Assembly: GCF_026340655.1 (NCBI RefSeq)
Contig: NZ_JAPEOZ010000001.1
Location: 3,968,001-4,032,000 of the forward strand
Source of the DNA: Streptomyces sp. NBC_01275
GTDB lineage: Bacteria > Actinomycetota > Actinomycetes > Streptomycetales > Streptomycetaceae
Direction of reading: 5' to 3'
DNA: 64,000 bases
Both the position numbers and the translations under genes were made by a program. This document shows, one piece after another, positions 28,278-35,885 of this stretch. The notes under the pieces were generated by a model. The model was not told the origin of the DNA, did not search any database, and was given only the letters and a program-made list of their open reading frames with translations. Positions within the stretch are counted from its first letter, which is position 1; each line of letters starts with the position of its first letter.

Positions 28278-29957
28278 GTGGGCAAGAGAAGGCGCGTCGA
28301 AGAGCGACGCAAGAAGCGGCCCGCCGTCGTCGGCGGCATGATCGCCGTCGTCGTCGGCGGCGCCGGGTTCGGCGTCTACGCGCTCTACGGCGGCGGGGCT
28401 GCGGCCGACGACGGCTCGACCTCGGCGGCCGCCGGCCAGAAGGCCCCGCGGGTCCGGGCCGATCCACCGTCGGCGGCCGAGACGAAGACCATGGCTACAC
28501 GGTTCCTGACGGCCTGGCAGCAGGGAAAGGTGGCCCAGGCGGCCGCCTCCACCAGCGACTCCGCCGCCGCCACCGCCCTCCTGACCGGCTACACCAAGGA
28601 CGCCCACATCACGGACGTCACCCTCACCGCGGGCAAGGCCGGCGGCGCCAAGGTCCCGTTCTCCGTGCAGGGCACGGTGAAGTACAAGGGCGTGAGCAAG
28701 CCGCTCACTTACTCCAGCGCGCTCACCGTCGTACGCAACAGCAAGAACGGCAAGGCGCAGATCGACTGGCACGCCGCCGTCGTCCACCCCGACCTCCAGG
28801 ACGGCGACACGCTCGTCACCGGCGAGGCCGGCACCCCGCCGGTGAAGGCCGTCGACCGGGACGGCGGCGAGCTGACGGCCGCGAAGTACCCCTCCCTGGA
28901 GCCGGTCCTGGACGGGCTGCGGGAGAAGTACGGCAAGAAGGCGGGCGGCAAGGCCGGCGTCGAGCTCCAGGTGGTCCGCGGCAAGGCGGCGAAGGCGAAG
29001 AAGGCCTCCGACAAGACCCTGCTGGCGCTCAGCAAGGGCACCCCGGGCACCGTGAAGACCACGCTGAGCCCGACCCTCCAGGCGGCCGCCGAACAGCAGG
29101 TGGCGAAGACCGCGCGCGCGTCGGTCGTCGTCATGCGCCCCTCGACCGGCGAGATCCTCGCGGTGGCCAACACCGGCCACGGCTTCAACACCGCCTTCAA
29201 CGGCTCGCTCGCGCCCGGCTCCACGATGAAGGTCATCACGTCGTCGCTGCTCATCGAGAAGGGGCTGGCGTCGGCTGACAAGGTGCATCCGTGCCCGAAG
29301 ACGTTCACCTACGGCGGCTGGAAGTTCCACAACGACGACGACTTCCAGATCACCGGCGGCACCTTCAAGGCGAGCTTCGCGCGCTCCTGCAACACCGCCT
29401 TCATCAGCCAGGCCCCCGACCTGGACGACGACAGCCTGACCAAGCAGGCGCAGCAGGTCTTCGGCCTGTCGATGAACAACTGGGCCATCGGCGTCCCGTC
29501 CTTCGACGGGCAGGTGCCGGTGCAGTCCGCCGCCCAGATGGCGGCCTCGCTGATCGGCCAGGGCGGGGTGCGGATGAACCCGCTGAACATGGCGTCGGTC
29601 GCCTCGACGGTGAAGGCGGGCTCCTTCCACCAGCCGTACCTGGTCGCCCCGTCCGTCGACGACCGCACGGTGGCCACCGCCTCGCGCACGATGTCCTCGG
29701 GCACGCTGTCGCAGCTGCGGGAGCTGATGAACTACACCGCCGCGGCCGGCACCGCCGCCGAGGCGATGGCGGGCCTCGGCCCCGACTACGGCGCCAAGAC
29801 GGGCTCCGCGGAGGTCGACAACCAGGACAAGCCCAACGGCTGGTTCACCGCCTACCGCGGCGATCTCGCGGCGGCCGGCGTCGTCCAGGCGGGCGGCCAC
29901 GGCGGCGACACGGCGGGCCCGATCGTGGCGTCGCTGCTGCGCCTGGGCGGCGGCTGA
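28278..29957 (+). CDS. Class B penicillin-binding protein with NTF2-like N-domain, copy 2
   Basis: 559 residues, same architecture as copy 1: a very basic N-terminus (GKRRRVEERRKKRP), one helix (VVGGMIAVVVGGAGFGVYAL), a MecA_N/NTF2-like domain (ATRFLTAWQQGKVAQAAAS) and a transpeptidase domain. Catalytic S315 is in PGSTMK, the SCN box starts at 370 and K507 is in AKTGSAE. GTG 28278 has GGAGGGAT seven bases before; an ATG 36 bases upstream is less likely. The 180-base gap from copy 1 contains a repeated ACGGACGGACTCG and a strong dyad, so the two may be separately controlled. Confidence 0.92.
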   Translation: MGKRRRVEERRKKRPAVVGGMIAVVVGGAGFGVYALYGGGAAADDGSTSAAAGQKAPRVRADPPSAAETKTMATRFLTAWQQGKVAQAAASTSDSAAATALLTGYTKDAHITDVTLTAGKAGGAKVPFSVQGTVKYKGVSKPLTYSSALTVVRNSKNGKAQIDWHAAVVHPDLQDGDTLVTGEAGTPPVKAVDRDGGELTAAKYPSLEPVLDGLREKYGKKAGGKAGVELQVVRGKAAKAKKASDKTLLALSKGTPGTVKTTLSPTLQAAAEQQVAKTARASVVVMRPSTGEILAVANTGHGFNTAFNGSLAPGSTMKVITSSLLIEKGLASADKVHPCPKTFTYGGWKFHNDDDFQITGGTFKASFARSCNTAFISQAPDLDDDSLTKQAQQVFGLSMNNWAIGVPSFDGQVPVQSAAQMAASLIGQGGVRMNPLNMASVASTVKAGSFHQPYLVAPSVDDRTVATASRTMSSGTLSQLRELMNYTAAAGTAAEAMAGLGPDYGAKTGSAEVDNQDKPNGWFTAYRGDLAAAGVVQAGGHGGDTAGPIVASLLRLGGG

Positions 29958-30012
29958 CCCGAAGCGGCCCGGGAGCCCCAGCACGGCCCCAGCACGGCCC
30001 CAACGCAGCCCT

Positions 30013-30054
30013 GGGACGGACCGCCACCGGCCGACCGGCTATCGGCCGACCGGC
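30013..30054. repeat. 13-bp direct repeat across the ssgE stop codon
   Basis: CGGCCGACCGGCT occurs twice in a row separated by AT, at about 30028-30040 and 30043-30055. The right copy encodes the last residues of SsgE, the left lies past its stop. Just upstream CAGCACGGCCC is also doubled (about 29979-30000). These look like slippage products in the gap after the PBP gene. Confidence 0.6.
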
Positions 30055-30395
30055 TGCCCCGTCGCCGTGTACGTGCGGCGTAGGAAGCGCAGCAGCGTCT
30101 TGGACTCGAACTGCACGACCGAGACGCCGTGCGTGGAGTGGAACTCGACCACGGCCTGCACGCGCCCGCAGGGCCACACGCGCACCTCCCCGGTGCCGGT
30201 GGGGGCGCGCAGGCCCTGTTCCAGCAGGGTGCGGTCGAACGTCCACTCGTGCCGGCCGGGCAGCCCGACCATGACCGAGCGGGGATCGTCCTCGGGGTCG
30301 TAGCGCAGGACGACGGGGACGGCCGCGCGTTCCTCCTCGACCAGGTCCTCGTCCGTGACGATGTGGGCTCGCGCGTACTGCTCGACTACAGACAT
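30039..30395 (-). CDS. ssgE: SsgA-like protein controlling sporulation-specific cell division/spore wall
   Basis: 118-residue SALP family protein, unique to sporulating actinomycetes. The family core is clear: VPVVLRYDPEDDPRSVMVGLPG, EWTFDRTLLEQGL, GEVRVWPCGR and FESKTLLRFLRRTY. SALPs steer septum placement and wall synthesis or autolysis during sporulation, acting with penicillin-binding proteins. The member at this syntenic position in S. coelicolor is SsgE, which is linked to correct spore separation. Here it faces the tandem PBPs tail to tail. Start ATG 30395. Confidence 0.93.
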   Translation of the reverse strand: MSVVEQYARAHIVTDEDLVEEERAAVPVVLRYDPEDDPRSVMVGLPGRHEWTFDRTLLEQGLRAPTGTGEVRVWPCGRVQAVVEFHSTHGVSVVQFESKTLLRFLRRTYTATGQPVGR

Positions 30396-30584
30396 CGACC
30401 GGCCCTCTCACGCAGCGTGACCTGTGCGGAAGCTGTGCATCCGCTCCCCTCCCAATGTCGCATATTTTCCGGAATGCGCTCCCCTGTGCAGGCGTATCTC
30501 ACATGTGCGATACACGCGCCGCGCGCGAGGACCAGGATCGAGGACCGGCGTCGAGGGCGAGCGCCGAAGACAAGCCACTCGCTC

Positions 30585-30601
30585 TTGCGAACCATTCGCA
30601 T
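30585..30601. promoter_or_regulatory. Fur-family (Nur-like) metal-regulator box upstream of the Ni/Co transporter
   Basis: TTGCGA-ACCAT-TCGCAT at 30585-30601 contains the perfect dyad TGCGAA-CCA-TTCGCA (30586-30600), about 20 bases before the cbiM-like GTG at 30622. It matches, from memory, the nickel-uptake-regulator consensus tTGCaa-N5-ttGCAA at most fixed positions, and also the general Fur/Zur half-site pattern. Its position overlapping the promoter of an ECF Ni/Co transporter suggests metal-dependent repression. No cobalamin riboswitch is visible in the same leader. Confidence 0.65.
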
Positions 30602-30621
30602 TAAGCCACTATCATCGACGG

Positions 30622-31680
30622 GTGCACGTACCCGACGGATTCATCAACGCCCCGACCTCCGCCGTGACCGGAGCGGTCGCCGCCGGCGCCATCGCCGTGA
30701 GCCTGCGCGGCGCGCGCCGCGAGCTCGACGAGAAGACGGCGCCGCTGGCCGGTCTGGTGGCGGCGTTCATCTTCGCCGTGCAGATGCTGAACTTCCCCGT
30801 CGCCGCGGGGACCAGCGGACACCTGCTCGGCGGCGCGCTCGCCGCGATACTCGTGGGTCCCTGCACAGGGATCCTGTGCGTGTCCGTGGTCCTGCTGATG
30901 CAGGGCATCCTCTTCGCCGACGGCGGGCTGACCGCCCTCGGCGTGAACGTCACCGACATGGCCATCGTGACGACGGTCGTGGCGTACGCGGTCTTCCGCG
31001 GTCTGGTGAAGGTGCTGCCGCGCGGCCGCCGCTCGATCACGGCCGCCTCCTTCGTCGCCGCCGTGCTGTCCGTCCCGGCCGCGGCCGTGACGTTCACGCT
31101 CCTGTACTGGATCGGCGGCACCACCGACGTGGCGATCGGCAAGGTCGCCACCGCGATGATCGGCGTGCATGTGCTGATCGGCGTCGGCGAGGCCGCGATC
31201 ACCGCACTGACGGTCGGCGCCGTGATCGCCGTACGCCCGGACCTCGTCCACGGCGCGCGCGGGCTGGAGCAGAAGCTCCAGTTGCGGGTGAACGGCGTGC
31301 TCGTGGACGCGCCCGCGGCCGAGGGGGCGCGCACGACGCCCGTGGCGGCGCGCACCTCGCGCCGCACGCTGTGGGTGACCGGTCTGGTCGCCTCCCTGGT
31401 CCTCGCGGGCTTCGTCAGCTTCTACGCCTCCGCGAACCCCGACGGCCTGGAGAAGGTCGCCGCGGACCAGGGCATCGACGCGAAGGCCGAGAAGCACGCG
31501 AACGCCGACTCCCCGCTCGCCGACTACGGCGTCGAGGACGTGGAGAACGCCCGCCTCTCCGGCGGCCTCGCGGGCGTCATCGGCGTCGGCACGACCGTCG
31601 TCGCGGGCAGCGCCGTGTTCTGGGCGGTGCGCCGACGCCGTACGACCGACGGGTCGCCGTCCGCCGTAGAGAGCGCCTGA
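30622..31680 (+). CDS. ECF-type Ni/Co transporter substrate-capture permease, CbiM with fused PDGLE domain
   Basis: 352 residues. The N-terminus, HVPDGFINAPTSAVTG, is the metal-coordinating start of CbiM/NikM (His2 near the amino terminus), followed by six or so helices with GHLLGGALAAILVGPCTG. The C-terminal third (from LWVTGLVASLVLAGFVSFYA) is a PDGLE/CbiN-like domain (NPDGLEKVAADQG) with a last helix, so M and N functions are fused. GTG 30622 is required because the metal-binding N-terminus must be free. First gene of M-Q-O; Ni versus Co is not settled by sequence, but the Nur-like box favours nickel. Confidence 0.9.
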   Translation: MHVPDGFINAPTSAVTGAVAAGAIAVSLRGARRELDEKTAPLAGLVAAFIFAVQMLNFPVAAGTSGHLLGGALAAILVGPCTGILCVSVVLLMQGILFADGGLTALGVNVTDMAIVTTVVAYAVFRGLVKVLPRGRRSITAASFVAAVLSVPAAAVTFTLLYWIGGTTDVAIGKVATAMIGVHVLIGVGEAAITALTVGAVIAVRPDLVHGARGLEQKLQLRVNGVLVDAPAAEGARTTPVAARTSRRTLWVTGLVASLVLAGFVSFYASANPDGLEKVAADQGIDAKAEKHANADSPLADYGVEDVENARLSGGLAGVIGVGTTVVAGSAVFWAVRRRRTTDGSPSAVESA

Positions 31681-31684
31681 CGGC

Positions 31685-32446
31685 GTGGGCGCGGGGCACG
31701 CGCATCGGCTGTACCGGCACGGGCACTCGCCCGTGCACGGTCTGCCGCCGCACACCAAGCTCGCCGCCGTCTTCGCCTTCGTGGTGGTCGTGGTGTCGAC
31801 GCCGCGGGAGGCGATGTGGGCGTTCGGCCTGTACGCCGTGCTGCTCGCCTTCGTCGCGTACCGCGCGCGCGTGCCGGCCGGCTTCCTGCTGAAGCGGCTG
31901 CTGATCGAGGTGCCGTTCGTCGCGTTCGCCGTGCTCATGCCGTTCGTGGCGGAGGGCGAGCGGGTGGACGTCCTGGGCCTGTCGCTCAGCGTCAACGGCC
32001 TGTGGGGCGCGTGGAACGTACTGGCCAAGGGCACCCTCGGCGTGGCCGCCTCCGTGCTCCTCGCCTCCACCACCGAACTGCGCGAACTGCTCCTGGGCCT
32101 GCAACGCCTGAAGCTGCCCCCGCTGCTCGTGCAGATCGCCTCCTTCATGATCCGCTACGGCGACGTCATCACGGACGAGATGCGGCGCATGCGGATCGCC
32201 CGGGAGTCGCGCGGCTTCGAGGCGCGGGGCGTACGGCACTGGGGGGTGCTCGCGAAGTCCGCGGGCGCCCTGTTCATCCGCTCCTACGAACGCGGGGAGC
32301 GCGTGCACCTGGCCATGGTCAGCCGGGGGTACGCAGGTTCGATGCCGGTGATCGACGAGGCGACCGCGTCCCGGGCCCAGTGGACGTACGCGCTGACCCT
32401 GCCGTTCGCCGCCCTCGTCGTCTGCGTGTTGGGATGGGCCCTGTGA
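31685..32446 (+). CDS. ECF transporter transmembrane subunit (CbiQ/NikQ, T-component)
   Basis: 253-residue integral membrane coupling subunit. The N-terminus is His-rich (GAGHAHRLYRHGHSPVHGLPPHTKL). Five or six helices follow, with the T-component coupling motif ARESRGFEARG (Ala-Arg-Gly class) in the cytoplasmic loop, and a second ERVHLAMVSRGYAG. GTG 31685 is four bases after the cbiM stop, and the stop overlaps the next start. It links the CbiM capture unit to the ATPase. Confidence 0.9.
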   Translation: MGAGHAHRLYRHGHSPVHGLPPHTKLAAVFAFVVVVVSTPREAMWAFGLYAVLLAFVAYRARVPAGFLLKRLLIEVPFVAFAVLMPFVAEGERVDVLGLSLSVNGLWGAWNVLAKGTLGVAASVLLASTTELRELLLGLQRLKLPPLLVQIASFMIRYGDVITDEMRRMRIARESRGFEARGVRHWGVLAKSAGALFIRSYERGERVHLAMVSRGYAGSMPVIDEATASRAQWTYALTLPFAALVVCVLGWAL

Positions 32447-33234
32447 CCGCTGCCCCTGTGAATGCTGCCTCCGCGACCGCTGACGTGACCGCCTCCCTGG
32501 AGGTCTCGGGCCTCGCCTTCGCCTACCCCGACGGCCATCAGGCCCTGTTCGGCGTGGACTTCTCCATCGGGCGCGGGGAGCGGGTTGCGCTGCTCGGGCC
32601 GAACGGCGCCGGCAAGACCACCCTCGTGCTGCATCTCAACGGCATCCTGAGCGGCGGCGCGGGCGCGGTGACGGTGGCCGGACTGCCCGTCGGCAAGCGG
32701 CACATGGCCGAGATCCGGCGCAAGGTCGGCATCGTCTTCCAGGACCCGGACGACCAGCTGTTCATGCCGACGGTCCGGGAGGACGTGGCGTTCGGGCCGG
32801 CGGCCGCCGGACTGAAGGGCGCGCAGCTGGAGGAGCGCGTCGACCACGCGCTCGCGCAGGTCGGCATGGCCGAGTTCAAGAACCGCCCGCCGCACCACCT
32901 CTCCTTCGGCCAGCGGCGGCGGGTCGCCGTCGCGACGGTCCTCGCGATGGAGCCGGAGATCCTGGTCCTGGACGAGCCGTCGTCCAATCTCGACCCCGCC
33001 TCGCGCCGCGAACTCGCCGACATCCTGCGGTCGTTGGACGTCACCGTCCTGATGGTCACGCACGACCTGCCGTACGCCCTCGAACTGTGCCCGCGCGCCC
33101 TGATCCTGAGCGAGGGCGTGATCGCCGCGGACGGGCGGACCGCCGATCTGCTCGCCGACGACACCCTCATGCGGGCCCATCGCCTGGAGCTGCCCTTCGG
33201 GTTCGACCCGCGTTCCGTGACAATGGGCGCGTGA
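32443..33234 (+). CDS. ECF transporter ATP-binding subunit (CbiO/NikO)
   Basis: 263 residues, one ABC ATPase domain: Walker A GPNGAGKTTL, Q-loop FQDPDDQLF, signature LSFGQRRRVAVA, Walker B LVLDEPSSNLD and H-loop THD. FAYPDGHQALFGVDFSI is the standard start of the CbiO family. GTG 32443 overlaps the cbiQ stop (GTGA); an ATG at 32434 is an alternative. It energises metal uptake by CbiMN/CbiQ. The stop overlaps the start of the MarR gene, so the regulator could be partly co-transcribed with the transporter. Confidence 0.91.
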   Translation: MTAAPVNAASATADVTASLEVSGLAFAYPDGHQALFGVDFSIGRGERVALLGPNGAGKTTLVLHLNGILSGGAGAVTVAGLPVGKRHMAEIRRKVGIVFQDPDDQLFMPTVREDVAFGPAAAGLKGAQLEERVDHALAQVGMAEFKNRPPHHLSFGQRRRVAVATVLAMEPEILVLDEPSSNLDPASRRELADILRSLDVTVLMVTHDLPYALELCPRALILSEGVIAADGRTADLLADDTLMRAHRLELPFGFDPRSVTMGA

Positions 33235-33716
33235 CGAATGCGCGCGTGACGAACGAGACCCGTGCGGGCGATCGCTCGCTCCTGCTGGAGGAGCAGCTGT
33301 GCTTCGCCCTGTACGCGGCCCAGCGCGCGGTGACGGCCGCGTACCGGCCGCTCCTGGACGAGCTGGGCCTCACCTACCCGCAGTACCTGGTCCTGCTGGT
33401 CCTGTGGGAGCGCGGCGAGACCACGGTCAAGGAGCTGGCGTCGGCCCTGCGGCTGGACTACGGCACCATGTCGCCGCTGCTGAAACGGCTGGAGGCGGCG
33501 GGTCTGGTGCGCCGGGAGCGCTCGGCGCGCGACGAGCGCTCGGTGCTGGTCGCGTGCACCGGGCGCGGCGAGGAGCTGAAGGGGCGCGCGGCGCGCGTCC
33601 CCGGCGCGCTGCTCACGACGACGGGCCTGGAGATGGCGGAGGTCACGCGGCTGCGCGAGGAGCTGTGGGATCTCGCGGAGCGGGCGGCGCACGGCGCGAC
33701 GGACCGCGCCCACTGA
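33231..33716 (+). CDS. ohrR: MarR-family organic peroxide sensor
   Basis: 161 residues. The OhrR hallmark LEEQLCFALYAAQRAVTAAYRPLLDELGLTYPQY is present, with the peroxide-sensing Cys at position 24. A MarR winged helix follows (TTVKELASALRLDYGTMSPLLKRLEAAGLVRRERSARDERS). In this family oxidation of the Cys releases the repressor from the ohr promoter. GTG 33231 overlaps the cbiO stop (GTGA); a second in-frame GTG is at 33246. It immediately precedes ohr (115-base gap with a dyad), confirming the assignment. Confidence 0.93.
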   Translation: MTNARVTNETRAGDRSLLLEEQLCFALYAAQRAVTAAYRPLLDELGLTYPQYLVLLVLWERGETTVKELASALRLDYGTMSPLLKRLEAAGLVRRERSARDERSVLVACTGRGEELKGRAARVPGALLTTTGLEMAEVTRLREELWDLAERAAHGATDRAH

Positions 33717-33745
33717 CGTTTCCCACCCCCCCGTGGACAAGCGGA

Positions 33746-33761
33746 TACCTACCGGTGGGTA
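33746..33761. promoter_or_regulatory. Imperfect dyad in the ohrR-ohr intergenic region
   Basis: TACCTACC-GGTGGGTA is a 16-bp palindrome with one mismatched pair, 71-86 bases before the ohr start. A weaker TTGTGCA...TGCAATG dyad (33764-33780) follows. One of them is probably the OhrR operator; the second resembles the TTG...CAA pattern of some OhrR sites. Not proven. Confidence 0.45.
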
Positions 33762-33831
33762 CCTTGTGCACGATGCAATGGAGCGTGAGGGAACCGAGCG
33801 CTCCGCGTGAAGATCTGGGGGAGGTCCCGCC

Positions 33832-34323
33832 GTGACTGAAGGCACCACCGTCGACGCCGCCGACACCGCTGACATCGCCGACAGCGCCGACAGCGCCGAC
33901 AGCCGTCCGACGAAGATCATGTACGTCGCCGAGGCGACCGCGCACGGCGGCCGCGACGGGTACGTGACCAGCCAGGACGGGCAGATCGAGCTGAAGGTGG
34001 CGATGCCGCCGGAGTTGGGCGGCGACGGCAACGGCACCAACCCGGAGCAGCTCTTCGCGGCCGGCTACAGCTCCTGCTTCCACAACGCGCTGATTCTCGT
34101 CGGCAACCGCGCCGGGTTCGACCTGACCGGGTCGACGGTGGCCGCGAAGGTCGGCATCGGCCCGAACAGGAGCAAGGGCTACGGCCTGGCCGTCGCCCTC
34201 AGCGTCTCGCTCCCCGTCCTCGACGCCGACCTCGCCGCGAAGCTGGTGGACGCGGCGCACCAGGTGTGCCCGTACTCGAACGCGACCCGCGGGAACATCG
34301 ACGTCACGATCCTGCTTGGCTGA
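33832..34323 (+). CDS. ohr: Organic hydroperoxide resistance peroxidase Ohr
   Basis: 163-residue OsmC/Ohr-fold thiol peroxidase reducing organic and fatty-acid hydroperoxides, usually with dihydrolipoamide. Catalytic Cys82 is in AAGYSSCFHNAL and resolving Cys146 in QVCPYSNATRGN; VGIGPNRSKGYGLAVAL is the Ohr core. The first ~25 residues are an extra Asp/Ala/Ser tail (VDAADTADIADSADSADS), beyond the family's usual ~140 residues. GTG 33832 has GGGGGAGG seven bases before. It is the obvious target of the adjacent OhrR. Confidence 0.95.
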   Translation: MTEGTTVDAADTADIADSADSADSRPTKIMYVAEATAHGGRDGYVTSQDGQIELKVAMPPELGGDGNGTNPEQLFAAGYSSCFHNALILVGNRAGFDLTGSTVAAKVGIGPNRSKGYGLAVALSVSLPVLDADLAAKLVDAAHQVCPYSNATRGNIDVTILLG

Positions 34324-34359
34324 AAGGGAGACCCCGGCAGCGAGACGAGGAGCAGGGAC

Positions 34360-35532
34360 GTGGAAGTGAACGGCACGGTCGCCGAAGGCTTCGAGCCGGT
34401 CCGGGAAGCGTTCGCAGGGAACTTCGAGGCGCTCGGGGACCGGGGCGCGGCCGTGGCCGTCTACCGGGACGGGCGCAAGGTCGTCGACCTGTGGGGCGGC
34501 ACGCGAGACGTGGACGGCGGGGTCGGCGGGGCTCCCTGGGAGCGCGGCACCGCGCAGATCGTGCGGTCCGCGACCAAGGGCGTCGCCGCCGCCGTACTCC
34601 TGCTGCTGCATCAGCGCGGGGCGCTGGATCTGGACGCGCCGGTGGGGGCGTACTGGCCGGAGTACAAGGCGGCGGGCAAGGAGCGGACGCTCGTGCGGCA
34701 GCTGCTCGCGCATCGCGCGGGCGTGCCCGTGCTGGACCGGCCGCTGACGCCCGCCGAGGCCGCCGACCCCGAGCGGGGCGCGGCGGCGGTCGCGGCGCAG
34801 GCGCCGGTGTGGGAGCCGGGCACGGACCACGGCTACCACGCGCAGACGTACAGCTGGCTGACGGGCGAGCTGGTGCGGCGGGTCACCGGGCGGCCGATCG
34901 GGGAGTGGATCGCGCACGAGATCGCCGGGCCGGTCGGCGCCGATCTGTGGCTAGGGCTGCCGCAGGCGCAGAGCGCGCGCGTGGGGCGTGTGGGGCAGGT
35001 CGACGCGCCCTTCCCGGCCGGGGGTCTGCGGACGCGGCCCAAACGGTCCGTCGCCGACGCCTACGCCGATCCCTCCTCCCTCACCCGCCGCGCTTTCGCC
35101 GCGATCACCCCGCTGCCCGACGAGAACGACCCCGACTACCGCGCGGCCGCCCTGCCCGCCTCCAACGGCATCGCGACGGCGGACGGTCTGGCCCGCTTCT
35201 ACGCGTCGCTGATCGGCGAGGTGGAGGGCGGGGTGCGGCTGTTCACGCCGGAGACGGTGGCGCTGGCGCGCGGCGAGCAGTCGGCGGGGGCGGACCGGGT
35301 GCTCGTGGTGAACACCCGGTTCGGCCTCGGCTACATGCTGCACGGCGGCGCGTCCCCGCTCCTGTCGCCCTCCTCCTTCGGCCACCCGGGCCGCGGCGGC
35401 GCCCTCGGCCTCGCCGACCCCGAGTCGGGCATCGCCCTCGGCTATGTCACCAACGGCTTCCGCACGAGCGTGACGGCGGACCCACGGGCGCAGGCGCTGG
35501 TGCGGGCGGTGGCCGCCGCCGCCGTACGGTGA
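34360..35532 (+). CDS. Serine hydrolase of the beta-lactamase / class C esterase family
   Basis: 390 residues. The nucleophile motif S-x-x-K is SATKGVAAA, and the Tyr motif appears as GYHAQTYSWL. Such proteins act as esterases, D-aminopeptidases or degrade acyl compounds; true beta-lactamase activity is unlikely. No signal peptide, so cytoplasmic. GTG 34360 is 36 bases after the ohr stop with a purine-rich leader (GAGACGAGGAGCAGGGAC), so it may be in the ohr transcription unit. Substrate unknown. Confidence 0.85.
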   Translation: MEVNGTVAEGFEPVREAFAGNFEALGDRGAAVAVYRDGRKVVDLWGGTRDVDGGVGGAPWERGTAQIVRSATKGVAAAVLLLLHQRGALDLDAPVGAYWPEYKAAGKERTLVRQLLAHRAGVPVLDRPLTPAEAADPERGAAAVAAQAPVWEPGTDHGYHAQTYSWLTGELVRRVTGRPIGEWIAHEIAGPVGADLWLGLPQAQSARVGRVGQVDAPFPAGGLRTRPKRSVADAYADPSSLTRRAFAAITPLPDENDPDYRAAALPASNGIATADGLARFYASLIGEVEGGVRLFTPETVALARGEQSAGADRVLVVNTRFGLGYMLHGGASPLLSPSSFGHPGRGGALGLADPESGIALGYVTNGFRTSVTADPRAQALVRAVAAAAVR

Positions 35533-35556
35533 TCGAGCCTCCTACGTCGACCGAGC

Positions 35557-35847
35557 TCATACGTTGATCGAGTGCGAGGTCCGCCCGGACGCGCCGTCGA
35601 TCTCCAGGTGGGCCTTGGTCAGCAACTGCATGGCGATCTCGTTGAGGGCACGGGCGCCGGCGATCTCCTCGCCGACCCGTGGCTGATTGGCGTCGACGTT
35701 GTGCCGGCTGGCGTGTCCGTGGGCCTTGATCTCGGTCCCGTCGGGCAGCCGTACCAGCGCGACCGCGCGCGTGTGCCGCTCGTCCTCCTCGAACTCCAGC
35801 TCGACATGCCATCCCACGGTGGTACGCATCGCAGTGGTGTGCATCAT
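35557..35847 (-). CDS. DUF1876 (dsRBD-like fold) small protein
   Basis: 96 residues matching the actinobacterial DUF1876 family: TTVGWHVELEFEEDERHTRAVALVRLPDGTEIKAHGHASRHNVDANQPRVG core and an alpha-helical C-end. The fold resembles dsRNA-binding domains and the family is often stress induced, but role is unknown. The start has a textbook ribosome-binding site (GGAGGTGATC) six bases before ATG 35847; the frame starts Met-Met, so 35844 is possible. A strong Shine-Dalgarno with few other features suggests high expression. Confidence 0.88.
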   Translation of the reverse strand: MMHTTAMRTTVGWHVELEFEEDERHTRAVALVRLPDGTEIKAHGHASRHNVDANQPRVGEEIAGARALNEIAMQLLTKAHLEIDGASGRTSHSINV

Positions 35848-35885
35848 GACGATCACCTCCGGAAGTACTGCTTCCAGGGTGCTCC

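Noticed and set aside
30396-30621. Search for a cobalamin riboswitch upstream of the CbiM-like gene
   Set aside because: No B12-box-like sequence or matching folding pattern in the 226-base leader; a Fur-family dyad is present instead.
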